From: Halomonas saccharevitans | Lineage (GTDB): Bacteria > Pseudomonadota > Gammaproteobacteria > Pseudomonadales > Halomonadaceae | Length of the DNA: 64,000 bases | Direction: 5' to 3' | Assembly (NCBI RefSeq): GCF_900116405.1 | Contig: NZ_FPAQ01000015.1 | Location: 1-64,000 of the forward strand | Shown here: one piece after another, positions 16,251 through 27,508 of the stretch | Numbering within the stretch: position 1 is the first letter of the stretch | Layout: every line of letters starts with the position of its first letter | Notes under the pieces: model-generated | What the model was told of the DNA's origin: nothing | Database searches by the model: none | Seen by the model: only the letters and a program-made list of their open reading frames with translations | Position numbers and translations under genes: made by a program

Positions 16251-17776
16251 GGCGCGATCTCCGTGGCGACGGCCAGCGTCTCCGGCAGCATGGCGGCGAT
16301 GTAGGCCCTGGGCGTCAGCAGCTGCTCGGCGGTCAGCGCGAGATACCCCATGATCGGCTCGCCCAGCGCCGAAAGCGCGCCGTTGAGGGCCACCATGGCA
16401 CAGACGATGGCCAGGCAGCCGTGATCCAGCGGGCGCGCTTCTGCTTTGCCCGCCCCACCGGGGCGCCAGAACCAGCTGCTGCCGGTGCGGCTGACGGCGA
16501 TCAGTGTCAGCAGCGCCGCGGTGAGCAGCACGCCCCACAGCCAGAGCCCCCGCGGCTCATCGGCACTCGCCTGGAGGATCCACGCCTTGCTGACGAAGCC
16601 GCCGAACGGCGGCAAGCCGACCGCGGCGATGGCGGCGAGGAAGAACAGGCTGCCGAGCACCCCGCGATGCCCCACGGGGGCCGCCACCGAGAAGCGGTCG
16701 TAGCCCTCGTCGCGCTGCTGGCCCAGCAGGTCGGCGAGCAGGAAGAAGGCGGCCGCCATGCCTGTGCTGTGGATCAGGTAGAAAAGCGCGGCGGCGAGCG
16801 TCGCCGGCGTCACGAGGCTCAGGGTGGCGAGCAGGGTGCCCACCGAGATGATCACCAGGTAGGCGGTCAGGGTGCGCAGGCTGTCCGAGCCCAGCACACC
16901 GACGCCGCCCAGCGCCAGGGTCGCCAGCGCGAGCGGCCACAGCCACTGCCAGGCGGCGGCATTGACCGGCGCCTCGCCCAGTCCGAAGACCAGCAGGAAG
17001 ACCCGCAGGATGGCGTAGACGCCGACCTTGGTCATGATGGCGAAGAGCGCGGCCACCGGGGCGCTCGAGGCCGAGTAGGCGCGGGGCAGCCAGAAGAGCA
17101 GCGGCAGGATGGCGGCCTTGATGCCGAACACCACCAGCAGCACCATGCTGGCCGCCGCCAGCAGTGGTGCGTCGCCCGGCGGGGCGGCGGCCACCTGGAG
17201 GGCCAGGTCGGCCATGTTGAGGGTGCCGGTGAGCCCGTAGAGGGTGCCCAGGGCGACCAGGAACAGCGCCGAGCCCACCAGGTTGATGATCACGTAGTGC
17301 AGGCCGGCGCGGCTGCGCGCCCGCCCGCCGCCATGCAGCAGCAGCGCGTAGGAGGCGATCAGCAGGATCTCGAAGAACACGAAGAGGTTGAACAGGTCGC
17401 CGGTCAGGAAGGCGCCGTTGAGGCCAGCCAGCTGGAACTGGAAGAGGGCATGGAAGTGCGCCCCGCGACGGTCGATCCCGCGGCTGGCGTAGAGCAGGCA
17501 GCCAAGCCCCAGGGTGGCGGTGAGCGCCAGCATGAGGGCGCTGAGCCGGTCGAGGATCAGCACGATGCCGTAAGGCGCCGGCCAGTCGCCGGCGTGGTAG
17601 AGCCGATATTCCCCGGTGCCGGCCGTGACCAGGGCCCAGGCGCCCAGCAGCGCGAGGCCCAGGGTGCTGGCGAGGCCGGCCAGGCGCTGCACACCGAACG
17701 GCAGCCGATAGAGCAGCAGCAGGCTCGCCCCGGTGATCAGCGGCAGCAGGATCGGCAGGATCAGCACGTGGTTCAT
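16247..17776 (-). CDS. mnhD: Monovalent cation/H+ antiporter subunit D
   Basis: A 509-residue polytopic protein of the complex-I ND2/ND4/ND5-like antiporter family, with about 14 hydrophobic helices. LFVFFEILLIASYALLLHGG carries the conserved membrane Glu, and KAAILPLLFWLPRAYSASSA the conserved Lys/Leu-Pro segment of the proton channel. Length and neighbours identify MnhD rather than a respiratory subunit. Overlaps mnhC and mnhE by four bases. Confidence 0.92.
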   Translation of the reverse strand: MNHVLILPILLPLITGASLLLLYRLPFGVQRLAGLASTLGLALLGAWALVTAGTGEYRLYHAGDWPAPYGIVLILDRLSALMLALTATLGLGCLLYASRGIDRRGAHFHALFQFQLAGLNGAFLTGDLFNLFVFFEILLIASYALLLHGGGRARSRAGLHYVIINLVGSALFLVALGTLYGLTGTLNMADLALQVAAAPPGDAPLLAAASMVLLVVFGIKAAILPLLFWLPRAYSASSAPVAALFAIMTKVGVYAILRVFLLVFGLGEAPVNAAAWQWLWPLALATLALGGVGVLGSDSLRTLTAYLVIISVGTLLATLSLVTPATLAAALFYLIHSTGMAAAFFLLADLLGQQRDEGYDRFSVAAPVGHRGVLGSLFFLAAIAAVGLPPFGGFVSKAWILQASADEPRGLWLWGVLLTAALLTLIAVSRTGSSWFWRPGGAGKAEARPLDHGCLAIVCAMVALNGALSALGEPIMGYLALTAEQLLTPRAYIAAMLPETLAVATEIAP

Positions 17777-18110
17777 AGCCTATCCTCGTCGGGGTTCTCG
17801 CCGTCGACGTGGTCGTTGCGCAGCTCCACCGCCGCCTTGAGGGCCAGCACCACCACGAAGGCGGTCATGGCGAAGCCGATGACGATGGCGGTGAGCACGA
17901 GGGCCTGGGGCAGCGGGTCCGCCGAGCGCTCGGTGAGGCCGACGATGGCCGGCGCACCCGCCACCAGGCGCCCCGACGCGAACAGGTAGAGGTTGACGGC
18001 GTGGGAGAGCAGGGTGAGGCCCAGGATGACCGTGAAGGTGCGCGCCCGCAGCAGCAGGTAGACCCCACAGGTGGTCAGCACGCCCAGCGTCATCGCATAG
18101 AGCAGTTCCA

Positions 18111-18111
<1 letters not shown>
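17773..18111 (-). CDS. mnhC: Monovalent cation/H+ antiporter subunit C
   Basis: A 112-residue NuoK-like protein with three transmembrane helices. GVYLLLRARTFTVILGLTLL and SHAVNLYLFASG match MnhC, and DPLPQALVLTAIVIGFA is the conserved C-terminal segment (DPLPQALVLTAIVI). The start shares one base with the mnhA stop. Length is normal. Confidence 0.92.
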
Positions 18112-20903
<2,792 letters not shown>

Positions 20904-21262
20904 GCGGGCGCTTCCGGCTAGCGACGGGAAACGTGGCGGGGGGCGGGGTGGCACGTCTCCCCGTGGCCTGACGCGAGCGTGGGGATGAGGGCGGCTCGAT
21001 GCTGGGTGATCGTCCCTGTCATGGGTCAGGCTCCCTGAAGCACGCGGGTCCGGCGCTGTCGCGACCGGCCCCTTCACTATAGCGGGCGGGCCTGTCGCCG
21101 AGCGTGTCGTGCGTCAACGCTCGGCGCTACGTGAGGCGGGGCAGCGTCACTCTAATGGCTGTCTCTTGATGGAGACATTAGCGTCGCGACGGCGCCACAT
21201 GGGGGAGAAGGCACTGGTTCGTTAGAATGGCGATCCTTCATTCTCCATTCACGAGAGACCCC
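20904..21262. other. Gene-free stretch between mnhA and the first small lipoprotein gene
   Basis: This 359-base divergent gap should hold the promoters of the mnh operon and of the lipoprotein gene at 21263. The only clear structure is CGCCGAGCG at 21096-21104 paired with CGCTCGGCG at 21118-21126 (9-bp stem, 13-base loop). I saw no convincing -35/-10 pair or operator. Confidence 0.5.
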
Positions 21263-21460
21263 ATGACCCGTCGAGTCCTCCTGCTGTCCCTCCTGCTGAT
21301 CGCCACGACCGTGCTGGCGGGCTGCAGCTATACGCCGGCGCGGATCACCTCCGAGCCGCTGATCGAATTCGGCGATCACCATGATCGTCACGACCACGAT
21401 CGTCGCAGCCACGGCGGCGGCTTCTGCCCGCCCGGCCAGGCCAAGAAAGGGCGCTGCTGA
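21263..21460 (+). CDS. Small His-rich lipoprotein, first of two similar genes
   Basis: A 65-residue precursor with a typical lipoprotein signal: basic start, Leu-rich core and lipobox LAGC, so the mature protein starts at Cys22 or thereabouts and is membrane-anchored in the periplasm. Mature part: SYTPARITSEPLIEFGDHHD followed by a short His/Asp/Arg-rich run and the tail FCPPGQAKKGRC with two Cys. The next gene shares the start of the mature part and this tail. Function unknown; the His-rich segment and paired Cys suggest metal binding. Start 21263 lies after GAGAGACC. Confidence 0.75.
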   Translation: MTRRVLLLSLLLIATTVLAGCSYTPARITSEPLIEFGDHHDRHDHDRRSHGGGFCPPGQAKKGRC

Positions 21461-21497
21461 TCCGGCAGGCCCGCTCGTGACCAGACGGGGGAGCGTC

Positions 21498-21803
21498 ATG
21501 AACGGTTTCAGAACGGCGGGGTGTGTGGTGCTGCTGGCCGGCGCCCTGCTCCTGGCGGGGTGTAGCTATACGCCACCGCGCATCCTCTCCGAGCCGCTGA
21601 TCGAGATCGACGGTTACCACGGCGGTCATCACCGTCGTCATGACCGCCACGATCACCACGATCGCGACCGTTACGACTATCGGCGTTATGAAGGCCATTA
21701 CCGCGACCACTACCACGATGGTCGGCGCGACCGTGACCGCCATCACCACCGGCAGCGCTCGCTCTTCTGTCCTCCCGGCCTTGCCATGCAGGGGCGCTGC
21801 TGA
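21498..21803 (+). CDS. His-rich lipoprotein, second of two similar genes
   Basis: A 101-residue precursor with lipobox LAGC. The mature protein begins SYTPPRILSEPLIEIDGYH, nearly the same as the upstream gene, then has a much longer His/Arg/Asp/Tyr-rich central stretch (about 20 His in 50 residues) before the shared tail FCPPGLAMQGRC. The two genes are 37 bases apart in tandem and probably arose by duplication with expansion of the His-rich middle. Periplasmic, membrane-anchored; metal chelation or a structural role is possible, with no direct evidence. Start 21498 follows GGGGGAG. Confidence 0.78.
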   Translation: MNGFRTAGCVVLLAGALLLAGCSYTPPRILSEPLIEIDGYHGGHHRRHDRHDHHDRDRYDYRRYEGHYRDHYHDGRRDRDRHHHRQRSLFCPPGLAMQGRC

Positions 21804-21972
21804 GCGCACGCCCCCTCTCTCCCTAGCGGCCCATTTCACCGCGCCTGGGCCTTGCTCAAAGGGTCAGGCCTGGCGCCGTGTCGCCTCGAATATCGTCAAC
21901 CGGCCCGGCACCAGGGTGTCTTGCGCGTCAGTGAGGACTGCTCTGGCCCCGGTCGATGGGCGGGCTCCGGTA

Positions 21973-23967
21973 TCACAGGGCATCCAGCTGGTGAGGAGGG
22001 GTGATCCCGAGGCGTTTCATGCGCCGGTAGATGGTCGGCCGTGAGAGGCCGAGCTCACGGGCCACGGCGCTGATGTTCCACTGCTGGCGTCGCAGGGCCT
22101 CGTGGAGTGGATCCATGGAGCGTGACACCGCCGAGTGGCCGGCGACGAGCTCGTCGGGTGTTTCGGCGGGGCGTGCCGCCGGATGCGCCAGGTGACCGCT
22201 GATGCATTCCTCCGGTAGGTCGCCGACCACCACCTCGTCGCCTTCGCAGGTGGCCAGGGCATAACGCAGGGCGTTATGCAGCTCTCGAATGTTACCCGGC
22301 CAGGGATAGGCGAGCAGGGCGCTCATGGCGTCCCCGCGCAACCGTATCCGCGAGTCGCCGCGCTCGGCCTTCAGGTCCTCGAAGAGCCGTCGGATCAGGT
22401 AGCCCTGGTCCGCCCGCTCACGTAGCGGCGGCAGCCGCAGGCTGGCGCCGTTCAGGCGATAGAAGAGGTCCTCGCGGAACTGTCCCAGGTCGATCAGCCC
22501 ACGCAGGTCGCGGTGGGTAGCCGCTACGACGCGCAGATCGACCTTCACCGGCCGGTTGGCACCGATCGGCAGCACCTCCCCCTCGGCCAGCACGCGCAGC
22601 AGCCGGGTCTGCAGCTGTAACGGCATGTCGCCGATCTCGTCCAGGAAGAGGGTGCCGCCGCTGGCCTGGGCGATCAGCCCCTTCATGCCCTTGCTGTTGG
22701 CGCCGGTGAAACTGCCGGGCTCGTAGCCGAACAGCTCGCTCTCGATCAGCGACTCGGGCATGGCGGCGCAGTTGATCGCCACGAAGGACTGGTCGCGTCG
22801 ACGGCTGGAGTCGTGCAGCGCCCGCGCCATGCGTTCCTTGCCCGTGCCGGTCTCGCCGATCACCAGCAGGTTGATCGGCTCGTTGCGCAGCCGGGCGGCG
22901 CGGGTCAGGGTGTCGCGCATCGCCGGGTCATCGTCGGCCAGGGCCTCCAGCGGGGCCAGGCTGCTTTTTTCGCCCGGGCGCGCTTGGCCGCTGGGGGCGC
23001 GGCGGCGCTGCGGTTCGAGCAGGGTGGCGAAGTGCAGTTCGTGATGGCGGTGGGTGCGGAAGGCCCGCACCCGGTCGTCGCCATAGCGGTGGATGTCGAG
23101 CACCTCGTCGATCTCGGCGTCGATCAGGTCCTGGATGTGCCAGGCCTTGAACGGCCGGGCGTCACCGGCGCCGGCCAGTGGCAACTCGTGATGGCGCAGC
23201 AGCTTGCGCCCGGCGGTGTTGGCGGCCAGCAGGGTGCCGTCCTCCTCGATGGCGATCAGGTAGCGCCGGTTGATCTGCACGAACTCCCGAGAGCGGTCCA
23301 GGCAGACGATGTGGTAGCCACTGAAACGCTGCAGGAAGTAGGCATCCTCGATCATCCGCGCATAGTGCTTGACCACCTGCAGGGCGAAGGTCTGGGAGGT
23401 CTTGGATTCCGGGGAACGATAGGCGGAGATGTCCAGCACCGCCAGCAGCTGGCCGTCGGGGTCGAAGACCGGCGCCGCCGTGCAGGTCAGGCGAATGTGG
23501 TGGGCACTGAAGTGATCGCTGTGGTGGCAGGTCAGCGGCACTCGCTCATGGATGCAGGTGCCCACCGCGCAGGTGCCGGCATGCTCTTCGCTCCAGTCGG
23601 CCCCCAGATAGAGGCCGGTGCGCTGGTGCTCATACTGGGCGCTGCTCGCGCCGAGAAACTGCACGGCGATGCCCCTGGCGTCGGTGAGCAGGACCACATA
23701 ATCCAGCGGTCTCACCTGGCGATAGAGTTGCTCCACTCCGGCCCTGGCCACCTGGATCAGGGCGTCGGCCTGGTCCTGGTGCTCGCGCAGGGTACGGTCG
23801 GGGACATAGCGGGGTGGGCTGGGCGCTGCCGGGTCGAGGCCGTAGCGGTCGATGCAGCGACGCCAGGAACGCTCGATGACGGCGTTTTCGTCGGCGCCGG
23901 GATGCTCTCGTGCGTGCAGGATTGTCTGCACGTGTTGTCGTTGTGCCTGGGCGGTACTCATGGTCAT
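21973..23967 (-). CDS. acoR: Sigma-54-dependent activator, AcoR-like
   Basis: A 664-residue enhancer-binding protein. The N-terminal third (WRRCIDRYGLDP, then GLYLGADWSEEHAGTCAVGT) is the AcoR-type GAF sensor region. The AAA+ domain (about 340-580) has Walker A GETGTGKE, the sigma-54 contact loop as GSFTGA rather than GAFTGA, and Walker B GGTLFLDEIGDM. The C-terminus is a Fis-type HTH (NISAVARELGLSRPTIYRRM). AcoR activates acetoin catabolic operons in response to acetoin. It is divergent from such an operon with a matching -24/-12 promoter. Start 23967 or 23961 (second ATG); neither has a strong ribosome site. Confidence 0.88.
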   Translation of the reverse strand: MTMSTAQAQRQHVQTILHAREHPGADENAVIERSWRRCIDRYGLDPAAPSPPRYVPDRTLREHQDQADALIQVARAGVEQLYRQVRPLDYVVLLTDARGIAVQFLGASSAQYEHQRTGLYLGADWSEEHAGTCAVGTCIHERVPLTCHHSDHFSAHHIRLTCTAAPVFDPDGQLLAVLDISAYRSPESKTSQTFALQVVKHYARMIEDAYFLQRFSGYHIVCLDRSREFVQINRRYLIAIEEDGTLLAANTAGRKLLRHHELPLAGAGDARPFKAWHIQDLIDAEIDEVLDIHRYGDDRVRAFRTHRHHELHFATLLEPQRRRAPSGQARPGEKSSLAPLEALADDDPAMRDTLTRAARLRNEPINLLVIGETGTGKERMARALHDSSRRRDQSFVAINCAAMPESLIESELFGYEPGSFTGANSKGMKGLIAQASGGTLFLDEIGDMPLQLQTRLLRVLAEGEVLPIGANRPVKVDLRVVAATHRDLRGLIDLGQFREDLFYRLNGASLRLPPLRERADQGYLIRRLFEDLKAERGDSRIRLRGDAMSALLAYPWPGNIRELHNALRYALATCEGDEVVVGDLPEECISGHLAHPAARPAETPDELVAGHSAVSRSMDPLHEALRRQQWNISAVARELGLSRPTIYRRMKRLGITPPHQLDAL

Positions 23968-24067
23968 GGCCTGTGGCCGGCGAGCCGGCGTGTCAGGTTA
24001 TTGTCGTTGTCCTTTCATTCAAGGTACGCCCCGGAGAGACCAACGGTGATTCGACCTTGGTCGCCCC

Positions 24068-24083
24068 CGTTACACCTGTAACG
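24068..24083. promoter_or_regulatory. Perfect 16-bp palindrome upstream of the aco-type operon (probable activator site)
   Basis: CGTTACACCTGTAACG has 7-bp arms around CC. Its centre is about 140 bases upstream of the -24 element at 24217, a normal distance for an enhancer-type activator site. Further TGTAA and TGTCACG half-sites follow at 24089-24107. Closely related palindromes occur at 32648-32677. The rest of this 347-base divergent gap (23968-24314) holds the -24/-12 promoter and nothing else I can support. Confidence 0.65.
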
Positions 24084-24216
24084 CCTCCTGTAAACGGGGT
24101 TGTCACGCCGAGTGTAATAGTCGCCGTCCACCTCGGCGTGGGAGACGTCTGCCTTCGTCCTTTTTCGCTATCCTTTTCTTTTATAAACAATGGCTTGATT
24201 TGGTTCTGGCCCTTTC

Positions 24217-24232
24217 TGGCACGGAATCTGCG
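24217..24232 (+). promoter_or_regulatory. Sigma-54 (-24/-12) promoter of the aco-type operon
   Basis: TGGCACG-GAAT-CTGCG matches the consensus TGGCACG-N4-TTGCW, with GG and GC in the obligatory 12-base register. It lies 83 bases before the first gene of the operon and downstream of the palindrome at 24068. Confidence 0.85.
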
Positions 24233-24314
24233 AGGGGAGGGGCGTGCGGCCCCATGGCCGCTCTGGCTGACCACCGGCGCGACGATCGCGCTGCACAACA
24301 ACAGGAGCCACGCC

Positions 24315-24830
24315 ATGACCTCTTCTCCCAAGGCGATGCCGCTGAGCCGGCGTCGCTTCCTCAGCCTCACCGGCCAAGGCGCGTTGGTTGCCGGAGCAGC
24401 GCTCGGCGCCGGCGGCCTCTGGCCGCGCTGGGCCCTGGCCGAACCCGACCTCGCCGCCGGCCTGCTGCGCATGGGCCGTGACATCTACCCCCACGATGCC
24501 ATTCCCGACACCTATTACCTCACCCCCCTCGAGCCGCTGCTGGAGAATCACCGGGCGCTGATCGCCGACGGCCTGGCCGAGCTCAACCGGCGGGCGCGTG
24601 ACGCCCACGGGAAGGACTACGGCGACATCGGCGAGGAGGCCGACCGGGCGGCGCTGCTGCGCGAGATCGAGGACGGCGACTTCTTCCAGACGGTGAGGGG
24701 AACCCTGGTGGTGGGGCTCTACGACAACCCCGCGCTCTGGGAGTCGCATTTCGGTTACGAGGGATCGTCGTGGCAGCAGGGGGGATACCTCCATCGCGGC
24801 TTCGATGACCTGAAGATCGACTGGCTGTGA
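24315..24830 (+). CDS. Tat-exported small subunit of a GMC dehydrogenase (gluconate 2-dehydrogenase subunit 3 family)
   Basis: A 171-residue protein. MPLSRRRFLSLTGQGALVAG is a twin-arginine signal (SRRRFLS) and the segment up to WALAEPD completes it. The mature part resembles the small subunit that accompanies membrane-bound GMC flavoproteins such as gluconate 2-dehydrogenase, where the small subunit carries the export signal for the folded flavoprotein. The flavoprotein gene follows 56 bases later. It is the first gene after the sigma-54 promoter. It carries no cofactor motif of its own. Substrate of the pair is unknown. Confidence 0.8.
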   Translation: MTSSPKAMPLSRRRFLSLTGQGALVAGAALGAGGLWPRWALAEPDLAAGLLRMGRDIYPHDAIPDTYYLTPLEPLLENHRALIADGLAELNRRARDAHGKDYGDIGEEADRAALLREIEDGDFFQTVRGTLVVGLYDNPALWESHFGYEGSSWQQGGYLHRGFDDLKIDWL

Positions 24831-24886
24831 CGCCCGATATCCCGGTGTGACCCGATAACAACAACCGATTCGAGAGGAAACACGCC

Positions 24887-26467
24887 ATGGCAACACGTTT
24901 CGACCATGACGATGACAGCGTGGTGGTGATCATCGGCTCAGGGGCCGGCGGCGGCACCTTGGCCCATGCCCTGGCCAAGAAGGGCATCGACAGCGTGGTG
25001 CTGGAGGCCGGCAAGCGCTACCAGATGAACGACATCGAGAATGACGAATGGGAGATGTTCAAGAAGATCTCCTGGCTCGATGAGCGCATCACCGCCGGCC
25101 CCCGCCAGCTCACCGAGACCTTCCCCGGCCTGCCGGCCTGGATCGTCAAGGGGGTGGGTGGCAGCACCATCCACTGGGCCGGCGTCTCGCTGCGCTTCCA
25201 GCCCCATGAATTCAAGCTGCACAGCGAGATCGGCGATCTCGAGGGTGCCAACCTGCTGGACTGGCCGATCTCCTACGAGGACCTGGAGCCCTACTATGTA
25301 AAGGCCGAACGCCATATGGGGGTGACCGGGGACTCCACCGGCATGCCCTATCACCAGTGGAACAACAACTTCAAGGTGCTGGCCGCCGGCGCCGAGCGCA
25401 TCGGCTATACCCAGCTGCGCTCCGGTCCCATGGCCATCAACACCGAGGAGTACGACGAGCGCAGCCGCTGCATGCAGGCCGGCTTCTGCATGCAGGGCTG
25501 CCGCTTCGGTGCCAAGTGGTCGACCATGTACACCGATATTCCCCGCGCCGAGGCCAGCGGGCACTGCGAGGTGCGGCCGCGCTCCATGGCCCTGAAGATC
25601 GAGCACGACGCTCAGGGGCGGGCCACCGCGGTGGTCTATGCCGATGGCGATGGCAACCAGCACCGTCAGCGCGCCAGGGCGGTGTGCCTCGCCGGTAACT
25701 CCATCGAGTCGCCGCGCCTGCTGCTCAATTCTCACTCCTCGAGGTTCCCGGATGGCCTGGCCAACTCCTCCGGCCAGGTGGGTCGCAACTACATGACCCA
25801 CGCCACCAGTTGCATCTTCGGCGTGATGCCCAAGCCCGTGCACATGCATCGCGGCACCACCTTCGCGGGCATCATCTCCGACGAGGCGCGCCTCGATCCG
25901 TCCCGGGGCTTCGTCGGCGGCTACACCCTGGAGGTGATGTCGCTGGGCGTGCCCTTCTTCGCCAAGTTCATGGATCCCACCAATGCCGGCTGGGGACGCG
26001 ATATCACCACCGCCCTGGACAAGTACGACCATCTCTCCGGGGTATGGATCTGCGGTGAGGATCTGCCCATGGAGCGCAACGGCATCACTCTGCACGACAC
26101 CAAGAAGGACCAGTACGGCCTGCCGGTTCCCGTCGTCTACAAGGGCGATCACCCCAACGACGTGAAGTTGCGCAGCCATGGCGAGCAGCAGGCGCGGCGC
26201 TGCTACGAGGCCGCGGGCGCCGAGCGCATCTTCAAGGTGCCGGACTTCCCCACCAGCCATAACGTCGGCACCAACCGCATGAGCGCCCGGCCCGAGGACG
26301 GGGTGGTCAACCAGTGGGGCCAGACCCACGACATCGACAACCTGTTCATCTCTGACGGGAGCCAGTTCACCTCGAGCGGCGCCGAGAACCCGACCCTGAC
26401 CATCGTCGCCCTGGCGCTGCGCCAGGCCGATCACATCGCCGAGCGCATTCAGCGCCAAGAACTCTGA
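24887..26467 (+). CDS. GMC-family FAD oxidoreductase, large subunit of a periplasmic dehydrogenase
   Basis: A 526-residue flavoprotein. The N-terminus VVIIGSGAGGGTLAHALAKK is the ADP-binding fold, VKGVGGSTIHWAGVSLR the GMC signature region, CMQAGFCMQGCRFGAK the Cys-rich insert typical of gluconate/2-ketogluconate/sorbitol-type dehydrogenases, and SDGSQFTSSGAENPTLTIVAL the C-terminal active-site/FAD segment with catalytic His replaced by the family's Asn-Pro pattern; TSHNVGTNRM supplies a His nearby. No signal peptide; it should be exported with the Tat subunit upstream. The usual cytochrome c third subunit is not encoded here. Context suggests oxidation of an alcohol related to acetoin metabolism, but this is inference. 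Confidence 0.85.
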   Translation: MATRFDHDDDSVVVIIGSGAGGGTLAHALAKKGIDSVVLEAGKRYQMNDIENDEWEMFKKISWLDERITAGPRQLTETFPGLPAWIVKGVGGSTIHWAGVSLRFQPHEFKLHSEIGDLEGANLLDWPISYEDLEPYYVKAERHMGVTGDSTGMPYHQWNNNFKVLAAGAERIGYTQLRSGPMAINTEEYDERSRCMQAGFCMQGCRFGAKWSTMYTDIPRAEASGHCEVRPRSMALKIEHDAQGRATAVVYADGDGNQHRQRARAVCLAGNSIESPRLLLNSHSSRFPDGLANSSGQVGRNYMTHATSCIFGVMPKPVHMHRGTTFAGIISDEARLDPSRGFVGGYTLEVMSLGVPFFAKFMDPTNAGWGRDITTALDKYDHLSGVWICGEDLPMERNGITLHDTKKDQYGLPVPVVYKGDHPNDVKLRSHGEQQARRCYEAAGAERIFKVPDFPTSHNVGTNRMSARPEDGVVNQWGQTHDIDNLFISDGSQFTSSGAENPTLTIVALALRQADHIAERIQRQEL

Positions 26468-26481
26468 GCGGAGGACTCCCC

Positions 26482-27468
26482 ATGCAACCGACCAATGACC
26501 AGCGGCTGTGGATGTACCGTCAGATGGTGACCAGCCGTCATCTCGAGGAGCGCATCGAGACGATCTACATGGAAGGCAAGACGCCGGTCTTCAACATGGC
26601 CAAGGGGCCGATTCCCGGCGAGATGCATCTCTCCAATGGCCAGGAACCCTGTGCGGTCGGGGTCTGCGCCCACCTCGGCGCCGAGGACGTCGTCGTCGCC
26701 ACCCACCGGCCGCACCATATCGCCGTGGCCAAGGGCGTCGACCTCGATGCCATGGTCGCCGAGATCTTCGGCAAGGCGACTGGCCTCTCCGGCGGGCGTG
26801 GCGGCCACATGCACATCTTCGATGCCGACGTGAACTTCTCCTGCTCGGGGATCATCGGCGAGAGCCTGGGGCCGGCGGCGGGTGCCGCCCTGTCCCGGAA
26901 GATACAGGGCAAGCCCGGGGTGGCGGTAGCCTTCCTGGGGGAGGGGGCGGCCAACCAGGGCGCCTTCCATGAGGCCCTGAACCTTGCGTCGGTCTGGCAG
27001 CTGCCCGTGGTGTTCGTGATCGAGGACAACGCCTGGGGCATCTCGGTGGCCAAGCAGGCCGCCACCGCCGTGCCGCGCAACGACCTGCGCGCCAGCAGCT
27101 ACAACATGCCCGGGGTGCATGTCGCCGATAACGACGTCGAGGGCGTGTTCGCCGCGGCCGGCGAGGCCATCTCCCGGGCCCGTGACGGCCAAGGGCCGAC
27201 CCTGATCGAGATCGAGACCTCGCGGCTGGCCGGCCACTTCATGGGGGACAGTGAGGACTATCGGCCCGAAGGAGAGAAGGCCGGGCTCCAGAGTCATGAT
27301 CCCATCCCGCGCTATCGCCAGGCGCTGATCGAGGCCGGGTTGCTCGACGAGGCCGCCGACAGCCGCCTGGTCGACGAGGCTCACGAACGTGTCGAGGCGG
27401 CCATTCACTTCGCTCGGGAGAGCGACTTCCTGCCCGCCGAGGCGGCCCTCGAGACCGTCTTCGTCTGA
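26482..27468 (+). CDS. acoA: Acetoin dehydrogenase complex E1 alpha subunit (TPP-dependent)
   Basis: A 328-residue dehydrogenase E1 alpha chain. The thiamine diphosphate motif is complete (GEGAANQGAFHEALNLAS, then FVIEDN), and HRPHHIAVAKGVD and GLSGGRGGHMHIFD are the conserved substrate-channel segments of this family. With AcoB it decarboxylates or cleaves the substrate and loads an acetyl group onto the lipoyl carrier. Acetoin rather than pyruvate is favoured by the AcoR-type regulator, sigma-54 promoter and a neighbouring butanediol dehydrogenase. It starts 14 bases after the GMC gene with GGAGG upstream. Confidence 0.88.
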   Translation: MQPTNDQRLWMYRQMVTSRHLEERIETIYMEGKTPVFNMAKGPIPGEMHLSNGQEPCAVGVCAHLGAEDVVVATHRPHHIAVAKGVDLDAMVAEIFGKATGLSGGRGGHMHIFDADVNFSCSGIIGESLGPAAGAALSRKIQGKPGVAVAFLGEGAANQGAFHEALNLASVWQLPVVFVIEDNAWGISVAKQAATAVPRNDLRASSYNMPGVHVADNDVEGVFAAAGEAISRARDGQGPTLIEIETSRLAGHFMGDSEDYRPEGEKAGLQSHDPIPRYRQALIEAGLLDEAADSRLVDEAHERVEAAIHFARESDFLPAEAALETVFV

Positions 27469-27508
27469 TTGCCACGAAGAACCGAAAACGACAATCAGGA
27501 GTAAAGTC

